DNA of 64,000 nt from Mesorhizobium kowhaii (GTDB lineage: Bacteria; Pseudomonadota; Alphaproteobacteria; Rhizobiales; Rhizobiaceae), in assembly GCF_003253745.1 (NCBI RefSeq), contig NZ_MZXV01000027.1:186001-250000 (forward strand), written 5' to 3'. Each line of letters opens with the position of its first letter. The stretch's first letter is position 1. Under the pieces are notes generated by a model. That model did no database searches and had not been told where the DNA came from. It was given only the letters and a program-made list of their open reading frames with translations. Of this stretch, positions 46,486 to 54,554 are shown piece by piece. The position numbers were made by a program, and so were the translations under genes.

Positions 46486-47319
46486 TCAGACCTTGGCCTG
46501 CGACTTCACATAGGCGATGTAGCCGCGCACGTCGCCGGCCGGCTCGGCGTAGGCCTTGCCGAGCTTCTTCTCGATCGCCGCCATATACTCCTTGGCCCAT
46601 TTGGGCAGGGTGTAGTCGATGACCGCCAGGAACTCGAGCGTTGCCGCCAGGCGGATGTCGGCGATCGAGGGGTTCTTGCCGCCGATGAACGGCTTGCCGT
46701 CCCTGAAGAAGCTGTGGAAGACCTCAAGCGGCTCGGCAATCGCGGCCATCGCGGCCCTCTGGGCTTCGGACTTCTTGCCAGGGTCGGCGTCGCTGTGGCC
46801 GACCTCGCCGGCATATTGCGGGAAGCCGAGGAACGGATAGGTTGCACGCGCCACATAGGGGTAGAGCGTACCGACCAGGTAGAACATGGCACTGTCGATC
46901 ATCGCCCGCTTGGCCGGCGCCTTGGGATAGAATTTCTCCAGCCCGTGCTTGTTTGAGAGGTATTGCATGATGGCGCAGCTTTCCCACAACACGCCTCTGG
47001 GAAGGCCTTTGTCCTCGATCATTGGCGTCAGATGGGCGGGGTTTCGCGCCATGAATTCCGGCGAGCGGGTGTGGCCCCAGGCATCGGTCTCGTCGGCACC
47101 CAGCCCGGCCGCGCGCGCGAACACCCGAACAGTCATGTTGTTGACGCTGGGCTTCAGCATGCTGAGCTTCACGGCAGGTTTCTTAGCCGGCTTCGCCTTG
47201 GCCTTCGCAGCGGGCTTGGCCGCTGCCTTGGCCGCCGGCTTTGCCACCGCTTTCGCCGCAGGCTTCGCGGCTGCTTTGGCCGCGGGTTTTTTCGCACTCT
47301 TCGTCGCTGTCTTGGCCAT
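46486..47319 (-). CDS. Glutathione S-transferase-like protein with histone-H1-like N-terminal tail
   Basis: A 277-residue protein. Residues 1-52 are almost entirely Lys, Ala and Pro in repeated KPAAKA units, like the C-terminal tails of histone H1 and bacterial H1-like proteins. Residues 53-277 are a GST fold: a thioredoxin-like N-domain (VNNMTVRVFARAAGL, HLTPMIEDKGLPRGVLWESCAIMQYL) and an all-helical C-domain (PSIADIRLAATLEFL). The canonical catalytic Ser/Cys/Tyr is not obvious. The tail should bind nucleic acid or another polyanion. The start is well placed, since the tail is continuous with the fold. Confidence 0.88.
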   Translation of the reverse strand: MAKTATKSAKKPAAKAAAKPAAKAVAKPAAKAAAKPAAKAKAKPAKKPAVKLSMLKPSVNNMTVRVFARAAGLGADETDAWGHTRSPEFMARNPAHLTPMIEDKGLPRGVLWESCAIMQYLSNKHGLEKFYPKAPAKRAMIDSAMFYLVGTLYPYVARATYPFLGFPQYAGEVGHSDADPGKKSEAQRAAMAAIAEPLEVFHSFFRDGKPFIGGKNPSIADIRLAATLEFLAVIDYTLPKWAKEYMAAIEKKLGKAYAEPAGDVRGYIAYVKSQAKV

Positions 47320-47340
47320 TTGTTCCTCCCTCTGGTTTGT

Positions 47341-47922
47341 TCAGTATGGGTTCTTCGGTGCCCGGTCATCCGACAAGGTTGCGCGGGAACGCTCGACGAG
47401 CGCCTGGATCGCATCGGCAAGATGCACTTCCGCAATGTTGTAGTCGCCGCGCGCGACACGCAGCCTGTGCGCTTCCATCAACACGTCGGCATGGGTGAAG
47501 CCCGCCGGCGGCTCGAAGCGGTAGGAGGCGAGCTCGATCAGCAGGCCGAGCGGATCCTCGAAATAGATCGAATCCATGAAGCCGCGATCCTTGACGCCGC
47601 TGTGTTTGATCCCGCGCTCGTCGAGCCGGGCAACCGCCTGCAGGAAGGTGACGCGCGACACCGCAAAAGCGATGTGGTGGACGCAACCCGGGTCGGTCGG
47701 CGTGCGTCGTTTCTCCGGCGTGCGGCTCTCGTCGGTGAAGATGGTGATCAGCCGGCCGTCGCCCGGATCGAAATAGAGGTGGCTTTCCTTGGGTTTGTCG
47801 AGGTTGGGCTGCTCGAAGATGAACGGCATGCCGAGCACGCCCTCCCAGAAATCGATCGAGGTCTGGCGCCCGGCGCCGACCAGCGTGATGTGATGCACAC
47901 CTTGCGATTGCAGTTTCTGCAT
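47341..47922 (-). CDS. VOC-family (glyoxalase/extradiol dioxygenase-like) protein
   Basis: A 193-residue protein with vicinal-oxygen-chelate repeats: GVHHITLVGAG (metal His near residue 10), CVHHIAFAVSR (His near 81) and DPLGLLIELASY (Glu near 130). The C-terminal 50 residues form an extra helical segment. It precedes the GST gene by 21 bp, so the two are probably co-transcribed, and a thiol- or electrophile-related role is possible. The substrate is unknown. Confidence 0.85.
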   Translation of the reverse strand: MQKLQSQGVHHITLVGAGRQTSIDFWEGVLGMPFIFEQPNLDKPKESHLYFDPGDGRLITIFTDESRTPEKRRTPTDPGCVHHIAFAVSRVTFLQAVARLDERGIKHSGVKDRGFMDSIYFEDPLGLLIELASYRFEPPAGFTHADVLMEAHRLRVARGDYNIAEVHLADAIQALVERSRATLSDDRAPKNPY

Positions 47923-48098
47923 TGGCCTTCCTCCCGCACGGCATCAACTGCCGGTCTGGACCTGCCCGGCACCCGACGTTCTACGCGCCGCTTGCGCCAT
48001 GCCTCAGGATCCATGGCGCAATGCTAATGCAATCGGCCCCGCCGCGCCAGAAGCGACGAATGCAGCCAAGATCGAACGATTGGTGGAGACGGAGAGAG

Positions 48099-48173
48099 TG
48101 GTACGCCCAAGGGGAATCGAACCCCTGTTCCCGCCGTGAGAGGGCGGTGTCCTGACCGCTAGACGATGGGCGC
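48099..48173 (-). tRNA. tRNA-Glu (anticodon CTC)
   Basis: A 75-nt cloverleaf on the minus strand with CCA encoded. The acceptor stem is GCGCCCA with TGGGCGT (a G-T first pair), the D arm contains TCTAGCGGTCAGGACA, and the anticodon stem-loop is CCGCCCTCTCACGGCGG with CTC at positions 34-36. The T arm is CAGGGGTTCGATTCCCCTT. The layout matches bacterial tRNA-Glu. It is isolated in the gap between two VOC genes. Confidence 0.95.
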
Positions 48174-48264
48174 GTTCAAGAACCGGCGATATAGGCTGAC
48201 GGCTGGGAAAAAGCAACTGGGGTTCGGGTGGCTTTGTCGTATCGAGGAAAAGCCGGCCGCAAGC

Positions 48265-48672
48265 CTACCGTTTCGGCTCGATCAGGTCCCAGAGATTGCC
48301 GTGGAGATCCGCAAAAACGGCCACCGTGCCATAGGGCTCGAAGCGCGGCGGCTCGCGGAATTCGACGCCCTTCTCCAGCATCGCCGCGTGGTCGCGGGCA
48401 AAATCGTCGGTTTCGAGAAACAGAAAAACCCGGCCGCCGGTCTGGTTGCCGATGCTTTTGCTTTGTGCCTCGTCGGAAGCCTCGGCCAGAAGCAGCCTCG
48501 CGCCCTGCCCGTTGGCCGGCGCCACTGTGACCCAGCGCTTGCCGGCGCCGAGATCGACATCCTCGATGAGCAGGAAACCCAGCCGATCAACATACCAGGC
48601 AATCGCCTCGTCATAATTGGCGACGACCAGCGCCACGGTCGCGACACGACGGTGCTCGGCGAACCCGGTCAT
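48265..48672 (-). CDS. VOC-family protein (glyoxalase superfamily)
   Basis: A 135-residue single-module VOC protein: VALVVANYDEAIAWYVDRLGF at the N-terminus, FLFLETDDFARDHAAM in the second half and VAVFADLHGNLWDLIEP near the end, where the Glu would be a metal ligand. The position where many VOC enzymes have a first His is Ala/Val here, so it may be a binding rather than catalytic protein. The neighbours give no clue to the substrate. Confidence 0.84.
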   Translation of the reverse strand: MTGFAEHRRVATVALVVANYDEAIAWYVDRLGFLLIEDVDLGAGKRWVTVAPANGQGARLLLAEASDEAQSKSIGNQTGGRVFLFLETDDFARDHAAMLEKGVEFREPPRFEPYGTVAVFADLHGNLWDLIEPKR

Positions 48673-48703
48673 CCCTGAGGCTTACTCATTTGTTGCGCCC
48701 CGC

Positions 48704-49087
48704 TCATTTGTTGCGGATTGCAAAACGGCCGATCAGACGGCGCTCGGCGATATCGTAGATGAAGATCGTGCGGCTGCCGTCGGTGAGTTCGGCGTCGATG
48801 GAGACGCGATTGTCGGACAGCGACTGGCTGACCACCTTGGCGCCGACCGGCAGCACGATGTCGCCGCTGACCGGCTCGCCGGCCGGCACCTGGATGTCAC
48901 CGGCCAGCGGCGGGTTCGCCGGCGGTGCGTTGCGCGCTTTGTAGACAAGGGCGCCGATCACCACCATAAGGGCAAGGAACAGCAGGCCGAGATTGATCCC
49001 GACGAAGCGGACGAGTTTCCTGCGCACCTTTTCGACCTCGGGGTCGAGCGGTTTCTCCTGATCTTCCTCGGCAATTGGGCTGGCCAT
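48704..49087 (-). CDS. Single-pass membrane protein, hypothetical (DUF6476-like)
   Basis: A 127-residue protein with a cytoplasmic N-terminal part (EEDQEKPLDPEVEKVRRKLVR), one membrane helix (about 30-50, GINLGLLFLALMVVIGALVY) and a periplasmic beta-rich domain (DIQVPAGEPVSGDIVLPVGA...IFIYDIAERRLIGRFAI). I start at ATG 49087; a TTG at 49114 is in frame. It is divergent from the pseudouridine synthase gene with only 26 bp between starts. Confidence 0.8.
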   Translation of the reverse strand: MASPIAEEDQEKPLDPEVEKVRRKLVRFVGINLGLLFLALMVVIGALVYKARNAPPANPPLAGDIQVPAGEPVSGDIVLPVGAKVVSQSLSDNRVSIDAELTDGSRTIFIYDIAERRLIGRFAIRNK

Positions 49088-49113
49088 GGCAAATAGTCCG
49101 GAACGGTTTTTCA

Positions 49114-50169
49114 ATGAGCGCTCATAGCGAAGAGGCCCCTGAATTGATAGAGGACCAATTCAGAGAGGCAGCCCCCACCGTGCTGGTGGCGGGCGCGGAT
49201 GCGGCCGGCCAGCGCCTCGACCAGTGGCTGGCGGCCAGCCTCGGCCCGGATATGTCGCGCAGCCGCGTGCAGATGCTGATCAGGCAGGGCGCGGTCTCGA
49301 TCGACGGCAAGCCGGTCGACGAGACCAAACGCAAGATGACGCCGGGCGAAAGCGTCTCGGTCGCCATGCCGGAGCCGGAACCGGCGGAGCCACAGGGCGA
49401 GAACATCGCGCTCGATGTGCTCTATGAGGATGACGAACTGATCGTCATCAACAAGCCGGCTGGCCTTGTCGTGCATCCCGGCGCCGGCAATTGGACCGGC
49501 ACGCTGGTCAACGCGCTGATCCACCACTGCGGCGACAGCCTTTCCGGCATCGGCGGCGTACGGCGGCCGGGCATCGTCCACCGCCTCGACAAGGAGACCA
49601 GCGGTGTAATGGTGGTCGCCAAGACCGACCGCGCCCACAAGTCGCTGTCCGAGGCCTTCGCCGATCACGGCCTGACCGGCGATCTCGAGCGCGCCTATCT
49701 GGCGTTGGTCTGGGGTATACCGCAGAGGCCGACCGGCACGGTCGACGCGCCGCTCGGCCGTGCCGCCGACCGCGTAAGGCGTGCCGTGGTGCCGGGAGGA
49801 CGCGACGACGCCCGCCATGCCGTCACCCACTTCGCCGTGCGGGAACGCTTCGGCGTCGATCAGCAGGAGTTCGCCACGGCCAGCCTGGTCGAATGCCGGC
49901 TCGAGACCGGCCGCACCCACCAGATCCGCGTGCACATGGCGCATATCGGCCATCCGGTGATCGGCGACCCCGACTATGGCCAGGCTTTCCGCACCAAGGC
50001 CAACCGGCTGCCCGAACCGCTGAAAGGCCAGGTCAAGGCATTTTCCCGGCAAGCTTTGCATGCCTGGCTCCTTGCATTTCGCCACCCGGCTACCCATCTA
50101 ACGATGCGGTTCGAGGCGCCGTTACCGGGGGACATGGAGGAACTCGTCGGCGGCTTTCGCAAGCTGTGA
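49114..50169 (+). CDS. RluA/RluD-family 23S rRNA pseudouridine synthase
   Basis: A 351-residue enzyme with an N-terminal S4 RNA-binding domain (about 28-95, QRLDQWLAASLGPDMSRSRVQMLIRQGAVSI) and the RluA catalytic domain. The catalytic Asp is in VHRLDKETSGVMVVAK, with DLERAYLALVWG and GRTHQIRVHMAHIGHPVIGD as further motifs. It converts specific uridines in 23S rRNA to pseudouridine; the S4 domain and length fit RluD, but the target site is not fixed by sequence. ATG 49114 gives the family N-terminus; rpoH follows 213 bp later. Confidence 0.9.
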   Translation: MSAHSEEAPELIEDQFREAAPTVLVAGADAAGQRLDQWLAASLGPDMSRSRVQMLIRQGAVSIDGKPVDETKRKMTPGESVSVAMPEPEPAEPQGENIALDVLYEDDELIVINKPAGLVVHPGAGNWTGTLVNALIHHCGDSLSGIGGVRRPGIVHRLDKETSGVMVVAKTDRAHKSLSEAFADHGLTGDLERAYLALVWGIPQRPTGTVDAPLGRAADRVRRAVVPGGRDDARHAVTHFAVRERFGVDQQEFATASLVECRLETGRTHQIRVHMAHIGHPVIGDPDYGQAFRTKANRLPEPLKGQVKAFSRQALHAWLLAFRHPATHLTMRFEAPLPGDMEELVGGFRKL

Positions 50170-50382
50170 ACCTGGTCACCAACAAGCTTCAAGCTAGCCA
50201 TCAAAAAACCTGACTGGTATTGTTCACTTCAGCGTGACACACTGTTTCGTGTTGAACAAACGCCTGTCTTTTCTGGTTTTGTTCCTGTATAAGATCTGAT
50301 GTCGCGGGCGAGCCTTTTGGTGCTCGCGTCATATGCCTGCCGCGTTTCGGGGGCATCACTCCAATAGAGAGGGGGCGCTATC

Positions 50383-51294
50383 ATGGCCCAGTCATTACCC
50401 AGTATCGTTTCCGGCGAAGGCGGCCTCAGCCGCTACCTGGAAGAAATCCGCCGCTTTCCCATGCTGCAGCCGCAGGAAGAGTACATGCTCGCCAAGCGTT
50501 ATGCCGAGCATGAGGACACCTCCGCCGCGCACAAGCTCGTCACCAGCCACCTCAGGCTCGTCGCCAAGATCGCCATGGGCTATCGCGGCTACGGCCTGCC
50601 GATCGGCGAAGTGATCTCGGAAGGCAATGTCGGCCTGATGCAGGCCGTCAAGAAATTCGAACCCGAGCGCGGCTTCCGCCTCGCGACCTACGCCATGTGG
50701 TGGATCAAGGCCTCGATCCAGGAGTACATCCTGCGCTCGTGGAGCCTGGTCAAAATGGGCACGACCGCCAATCAGAAGCGCCTGTTCTTCAACCTGCGCA
50801 AGGTGAAGGGCAAGATCCAGGCGCTCGATGACGGCGACCTCAAGCCTGACCAGATCACCGAAATCGCCACAAGGCTGAACGTTTCCGAAGCCGAAGTGGT
50901 GTCGATGAACCGCCGCCTGTCGGGCGACGCCTCGCTCAACGCCCCGATCCGGGCGAGCGAAGGCGAATCCGGCGAATGGCAGGATTGGTTGGTCGACGAC
51001 CATGAAAGCCAGGAAGAGATGCTGATCGAACAGGACGAGCTGGAAAACCGGCGCGGCATGCTGTCGGGCGCTCTTGCCGTGCTCAACGAGCGCGAGCGGC
51101 GCATCTTCGAGGCCCGTCGCCTCGCCGAGGAGCCGCTGACCCTGGAAGAGCTGTCGGCCGAGTTCGACATCAGCCGCGAGCGCGTGCGCCAGATCGAGGT
51201 GCGCGCCTTCGAGAAGGTGCAGGACGCGGTCAAGGCCGCCGCCAAGCGCCAGACCCAGGCGCTGCGCACAATCGAGGTGCAGCCGGCGGCGTAA
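50383..51294 (+). CDS. rpoH: RNA polymerase heat-shock sigma factor RpoH
   Basis: A 303-residue sigma-32-type factor: region 2 (LVTSHLRLVAKIAMGYRGYGLPIGEVISEGNVGLMQAVKKFEPERGFRLATYAMWWIKASIQEY), the RpoH box NQKRLFFNLRKVKGK, and region 4 (LNERERRIFEARRLAEEPLTLEELSAEFDISRERVRQIEVRAFEKV). GAGAGGGGG precedes the ATG. A hairpin-forming leader (GCGAGC...GCTCGC, 50309-50328) lies upstream, and a clear terminator follows. Rhizobia often have more than one rpoH, so this may not be the only copy. Confidence 0.95.
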   Translation: MAQSLPSIVSGEGGLSRYLEEIRRFPMLQPQEEYMLAKRYAEHEDTSAAHKLVTSHLRLVAKIAMGYRGYGLPIGEVISEGNVGLMQAVKKFEPERGFRLATYAMWWIKASIQEYILRSWSLVKMGTTANQKRLFFNLRKVKGKIQALDDGDLKPDQITEIATRLNVSEAEVVSMNRRLSGDASLNAPIRASEGESGEWQDWLVDDHESQEEMLIEQDELENRRGMLSGALAVLNERERRIFEARRLAEEPLTLEELSAEFDISRERVRQIEVRAFEKVQDAVKAAAKRQTQALRTIEVQPAA

Positions 51295-51320
51295 AGCCAG
51301 CTTCGGCAGCGAAACACAAA

Positions 51321-51354
51321 GGCGGCGTCAGGAAACTGGCGCCGCCGTTTTTTT
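51321..51354 (+). terminator. Rho-independent terminator after rpoH
   Basis: GGCGGCG (51321-51327) pairs with CGCCGCC (51340-51346) across a 12-nt loop; a run of seven T follows a single G. Confidence 0.9.
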
Positions 51355-51416
51355 GTGGGTTCTGCGAACGGATGCGGACAGCTGCTATTCAGCGCTTTTC
51401 CAAACGATGTTAGCGC

Positions 51417-51590
51417 TGCCCCTCATCCGCCTGCCGGCACCTTCTCCCCGTATTGTGACGGGGAGAAGGGGCTGATCGCGGCACCGCCGCTCTTTCTTGC
51501 AACGTGGAAAATTGGCGAAAGCTTCGGGCGCAGGCTTCTTTCTCCCCGTCACAATACGGGGAGAAATGTCCGGCAGGACAATGAGGGGCG
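51417..51590. repeat. Long inverted-repeat element, CTTCTCCCCG family
   Basis: The outer arms (CCCCTCATCCGCCTGCCGG-like left, CCGGCAGGACAATGAGGGG-like right) and inner arms (CTCCCCGTATTGTGACGGGG and its complement) are separated by about 70 bp of unrelated sequence. It has no coding content. A fragment of the left arm is at 59892-59915. Confidence 0.85.
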
Positions 51591-51632
51591 GCACTGACTT
51601 CCCAGAAAGTGGTATGCCGTCTGCGAGCGCCC

Positions 51633-52532
51633 TCACAAGCAATCCAGCGGAAATTTCAGATAGCGCCGGCCATTGGCTTCCGGGTCCGGCAGCCGTCCGC
51701 CATTCATGTTGACCTGCAGCGCATGCAGGATCAGCCTCGGCATTGGCAGTGTCCTGTCGCGGGTCTCGCGCAAGGCGACGAAATCAGCCTCGGTGCGCGC
51801 GGCAACGAGGTGGATGTTGCCGGCTTTCTGCTCGGCGACCGTGCTTTCCCACAACGGTTCTCGTCCGCCGACCTGATAGTCATGACCGACGAAAACGCGC
51901 GTCTCGTCCGGCAGCGCCAGAATGTCCTGGATCGAGTGCCACAGCCGCGCGGCACTGCCGCCGGGAAAGTCCGCCCTCGCCGTGCCGCTGTCGGGCACGA
52001 ACAGCGTATCGTGGACGAAGGCGGCATCGCCGATCACATAGGTGATCGAGGCCAGCGTATGCCCGGGGGAAAACAGCACCGTGACCGGAAGGGTGCCGAT
52101 CCGGAAGGTTTCGCCTTCCCTAAACAGCCTGTCCCATTGCGAACCGTCGGCGGGAAAATCCGGCCAGTTGTAGATCGCCTTCCAAAGTTTCTGGACGTCG
52201 ACGATCCTCTCGCCGATCGCCGTGGGCGCGCCGGTCTTCTGCTTCAGATAGTGTGCCGCAGAGAAATGGTCGGCATGCGGATGGGTATCGAGGATCCACT
52301 CGATGCTCAGCCCTTGCTCGCTGACGAAGTCGAGCAAGACGTCGGCGCTCTTCGTTGCCGTGGCGCCGGACCTCTCGTCGAAGTCGAGGATCGGATCGAT
52401 GATGGCGCATCGTTTCGTCGCCTGGTCGGCGACGACATACTGGATAGCCCCTGTCGGCTTGTCGTAGAAGCCGCTGACCTGCGGCCTGGCCAAAGCTACG
52501 TCCAATTTCGGCTTCCCCAAACCCTGATGCAT
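51633..52532 (-). CDS. MBL-fold metallo-hydrolase (ETHE1/Blh-like)
   Basis: A metallo-beta-lactamase-fold protein of 299 residues. THPHADHFSAAHYLK provides the HxHxDH metal ligands, LFSPGHTLASITYVI the next His, HDTLFVPDSGTARADFPGG the Asp, and FVGHDYQVGG the last His. ATARADFPGGS-type sequence and overall layout match ETHE1-like persulfide dioxygenases and the rhizobial Blh proteins linked to sulfur metabolism; the exact reaction is not certain. I start at ATG 52532 (MHQGLGKPKLD); this start codon lies in the arm of a palindromic element, and a longer frame to 52574 would be encoded by the element itself. Confidence 0.86.
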   Translation of the reverse strand: MHQGLGKPKLDVALARPQVSGFYDKPTGAIQYVVADQATKRCAIIDPILDFDERSGATATKSADVLLDFVSEQGLSIEWILDTHPHADHFSAAHYLKQKTGAPTAIGERIVDVQKLWKAIYNWPDFPADGSQWDRLFREGETFRIGTLPVTVLFSPGHTLASITYVIGDAAFVHDTLFVPDSGTARADFPGGSAARLWHSIQDILALPDETRVFVGHDYQVGGREPLWESTVAEQKAGNIHLVAARTEADFVALRETRDRTLPMPRLILHALQVNMNGGRLPDPEANGRRYLKFPLDCL

Positions 52533-52626
52533 GTCGCCCAAAAGTGCCCCCGGTTTTGGGAGAACGACATGCATAAAAACAAAGACCTAGAGCGCGTCGT
52601 CTGAATCCGTTCAGACGCGACGCGCT
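52527..52626. repeat. Two adjacent palindromic units (GCATGTCG family and AGCGCGTCG family)
   Basis: Unit 1: ATGCATGTCG (52527-52536) and CGACATGCAT (52565-52574) around CCCAAAA...GGTTTTGGG. Unit 2: AGCGCGTCG (52591-52599) and CGACGCGCT (52618-52626), with CTGAA/TTCAG inside. The first contains the start codon of the MBL-fold gene. A relative of unit 1 is at 56552-56597. Confidence 0.8.
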
Positions 52627-52754
52627 TTGGTCGGCAGGAATGATTTTCTCTGCCGGTACCCGAGGGGAGCATGGTTGTCCCCCCGTGTGCCCCAGTCAAG
52701 TATCATTTCGCTCGCAGCGGCGAGAAAGCCAAAAGCTGTTCCGAAGAAGCGCGG

Positions 52755-53414
52755 TCAGGCGGATGGCTGCTTGGTCTTCCTGAGATAGGGCAGGATGGTC
52801 TCGTAGGCGCCGAAACGCTTGATTGCATCCTCGTTGGAGACGGCGGCGGTGATGATGACATCCTCGCCCTGCTTCCAGTTCGCCGGCGTCGCCACCTGGT
52901 GTTTGGCGGTCAGCTGCATGGAATCGACCGCGCGCAGGATCTCGTCGAAGTTGCGGCCCGTGGTCATTGGGTAGGTAAGCACCAGCTTGATCTTCTTGTC
53001 CGGCCCGATGACATAGACCGACCGCACGGTGGCGTTGTCGGCGGGCGTGCGGCCCTCCGACGTCTCGCCGGCGCCGCCTGGCAGCATGTCGTAGAGCTTG
53101 GCGACCTTGAGGTCCTTGTCGCCGATCAGCGGATAGTTCACCGAATGGCCGGTCGCCGTCTTGATGTCGTCCTGCCATTTGCCGTGGCTTTCGACCGGAT
53201 CGACCGAAATGCCGATGATCTTGACGTTGCGCTTCCTGAACTCGCCTTCCAGCCCGGCCATCGTGCCAAGCTCGGTCGTGCAGACCGGGGTGAAGTTCTT
53301 CGGATGACTGAACAGGATCGCCCAGCCGTCACCGATCCATTCATGGAACTTGATCGTCCCTTGCGTGGTCTCGGCGGTGAAGTCCGGCGCGATGTCGTTG
53401 ATACGAAGGCTCAT
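52755..53414 (-). CDS. 1-Cys peroxiredoxin (Prx6 type)
   Basis: A 219-residue peroxiredoxin. The peroxidatic Cys is in HPKNFTPVCTTELGTMA (about residue 45), with the catalytic Thr two residues before in TPVC and the Arg in RSVYVIGPD. The length and C-terminal extension (ANWKQGEDVIITAAVSNEDA) match the Prx6 group, which lacks a resolving Cys. It reduces peroxides in the cytoplasm. GGGGAGA precedes the ATG at 53414; a longer frame to 53468 has no support. A TAAGAT -10-like element lies in the upstream gap. Confidence 0.93.
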   Translation of the reverse strand: MSLRINDIAPDFTAETTQGTIKFHEWIGDGWAILFSHPKNFTPVCTTELGTMAGLEGEFRKRNVKIIGISVDPVESHGKWQDDIKTATGHSVNYPLIGDKDLKVAKLYDMLPGGAGETSEGRTPADNATVRSVYVIGPDKKIKLVLTYPMTTGRNFDEILRAVDSMQLTAKHQVATPANWKQGEDVIITAAVSNEDAIKRFGAYETILPYLRKTKQPSA

Positions 53415-53636
53415 GGCACATCTCCCCTGTAACAAACTCGCCAGCAGAGAGGGCGGGCGGCAAACCATGCCGCCATCAAGGCACCCACGCTCCGGCTTAA
53501 CTCTATCTTAGCGCAAAAATTGCGACGGCGAGATAATATGAAACTCTTGTCGGCGGCGGAACGAGCACTTTCGTACTGCCTGCGGCGCCACTGGCGCACG
53601 AGAGCTTTTGGCTGGGTTGGAAGGGCCGCGTGCGGC

Positions 53637-54002
53637 TCAGACCTTGTTGACCGCCAGCGTCGCCGTCAGATCTTCCATGCGCTGTGCCAGCGCGCCAAGC
53701 GCATTGGTGAGCACGCCGTCGTTCTTGTCGGCCTTGGTCAACGCGTCGTCGCGCGTCTTGCGCAAGGTCAGCACTTCGCTTTCCATGCCCTTGACGCGCT
53801 TCTGCAACTCCGAGAGTTCGTCCATCACCATGATGCCGGCCATGACGGTCAGCCGCTGGTCGCCGATCTCGCCAAATGACTCCTTCAGATGCGAGACATA
53901 GCGGTCGAAGCGTTCGGCAAGATCGATCAGATGCTCTTCCTGGCCTTCGTCGCAGGCCATCCGATACTGCTTGCCGTCGATGGAAACCGTGACTTGTGCC
54001 AT
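53637..54002 (-). CDS. zapA: Cell division protein ZapA
   Basis: A 121-residue protein with the ZapA globular head (MAQVTVSIDGKQYRMACDEGQEEHLIDLAERFD) and a C-terminal coiled coil (MDELSELQKRVKGMESEVLTLRK). It bundles FtsZ protofilaments at the division site. It follows the DUF4164 gene by 18 bp, the usual rhizobial pairing. Confidence 0.93.
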   Translation of the reverse strand: MAQVTVSIDGKQYRMACDEGQEEHLIDLAERFDRYVSHLKESFGEIGDQRLTVMAGIMVMDELSELQKRVKGMESEVLTLRKTRDDALTKADKNDGVLTNALGALAQRMEDLTATLAVNKV

Positions 54003-54020
54003 GAGCCTACCTGTCCAGCC

Positions 54021-54293
54021 CTATCTGTCCAACACAGCGCGGATGGTTTCCATGGCGGTCACCAGCCGTCGCGACACTTCCTTGTTGGCGTCTTCCAGCC
54101 TTTCGGCGCGCGCTTCGGAATTGTCGAGTTCTTGCGCCAGCCGCGAGCGGTCGGCGTTCATCCGCTGCACCTCGGCCTCGGCTTCCGAGTAATCGCGTTC
54201 ATGCTCGAGCTTGGCCGCGACGGCATTTTCCAGCCCCTCGATGGCCTTACCCAGCCTGGAGATGACTTCCTTGAGCGTGGTTTCCCCGGTCAT
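54021..54293 (-). CDS. DUF4164-family coiled-coil protein
   Basis: A 90-residue protein that is almost wholly predicted coiled coil (LGKAIEGLENAVAAKLEHER, AEVQRMNADRSRLAQELDNS). It is the first gene of a two-gene unit with zapA, so a role in division is plausible. It is divergent from tkt. Confidence 0.85.
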   Translation of the reverse strand: MTGETTLKEVISRLGKAIEGLENAVAAKLEHERDYSEAEAEVQRMNADRSRLAQELDNSEARAERLEDANKEVSRRLVTAMETIRAVLDR

Positions 54294-54469
54294 GGCCTTC
54301 GTCCTGTGCCCTGCCCATCACCGAATCGTTCGCGTTCAGAACGCGTTATCCGCGAAACATTAGGCACCGGGTGAAGGCAACGTCAACAAAGCTCTCGCGA
54401 CTGTCCCCTGCTAACGCTAATGTAGGCCCGCCGCCGGCATCACAAGACCGGCAAATGCGCACCGGTTTG

Positions 54470-54497
54470 TTGACTAAAAGCCCGCGCCTGCTATGTG
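54470..54497 (+). promoter_or_regulatory. Candidate sigma-70 promoter for tkt
   Basis: TTGACT (54470-54475), 16 nt, TATGTG (54492-54497), 57 bp before the tkt start. Confidence 0.5.
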
Positions 54498-54554
54498 TCG
54501 CGCACCCTTTTCAAGGCTCTCCCAAGCCCCCAAACCCCCATTTCTGGAGGAACC

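Noticed and set aside
50309..50328. RNA thermometer in the rpoH leader
   Set aside because: A GCGAGC/GCTCGC hairpin exists but does not cover the ribosome site; I cannot support a thermosensor from sequence alone.
53415..53636. Possible 6S RNA downstream of zapA, its usual neighbour in proteobacteria
   Set aside because: The gap is only 222 bp, already holds a plausible peroxiredoxin promoter, and I cannot find a long terminal stem with a central bubble. A covariance-model search would settle it.
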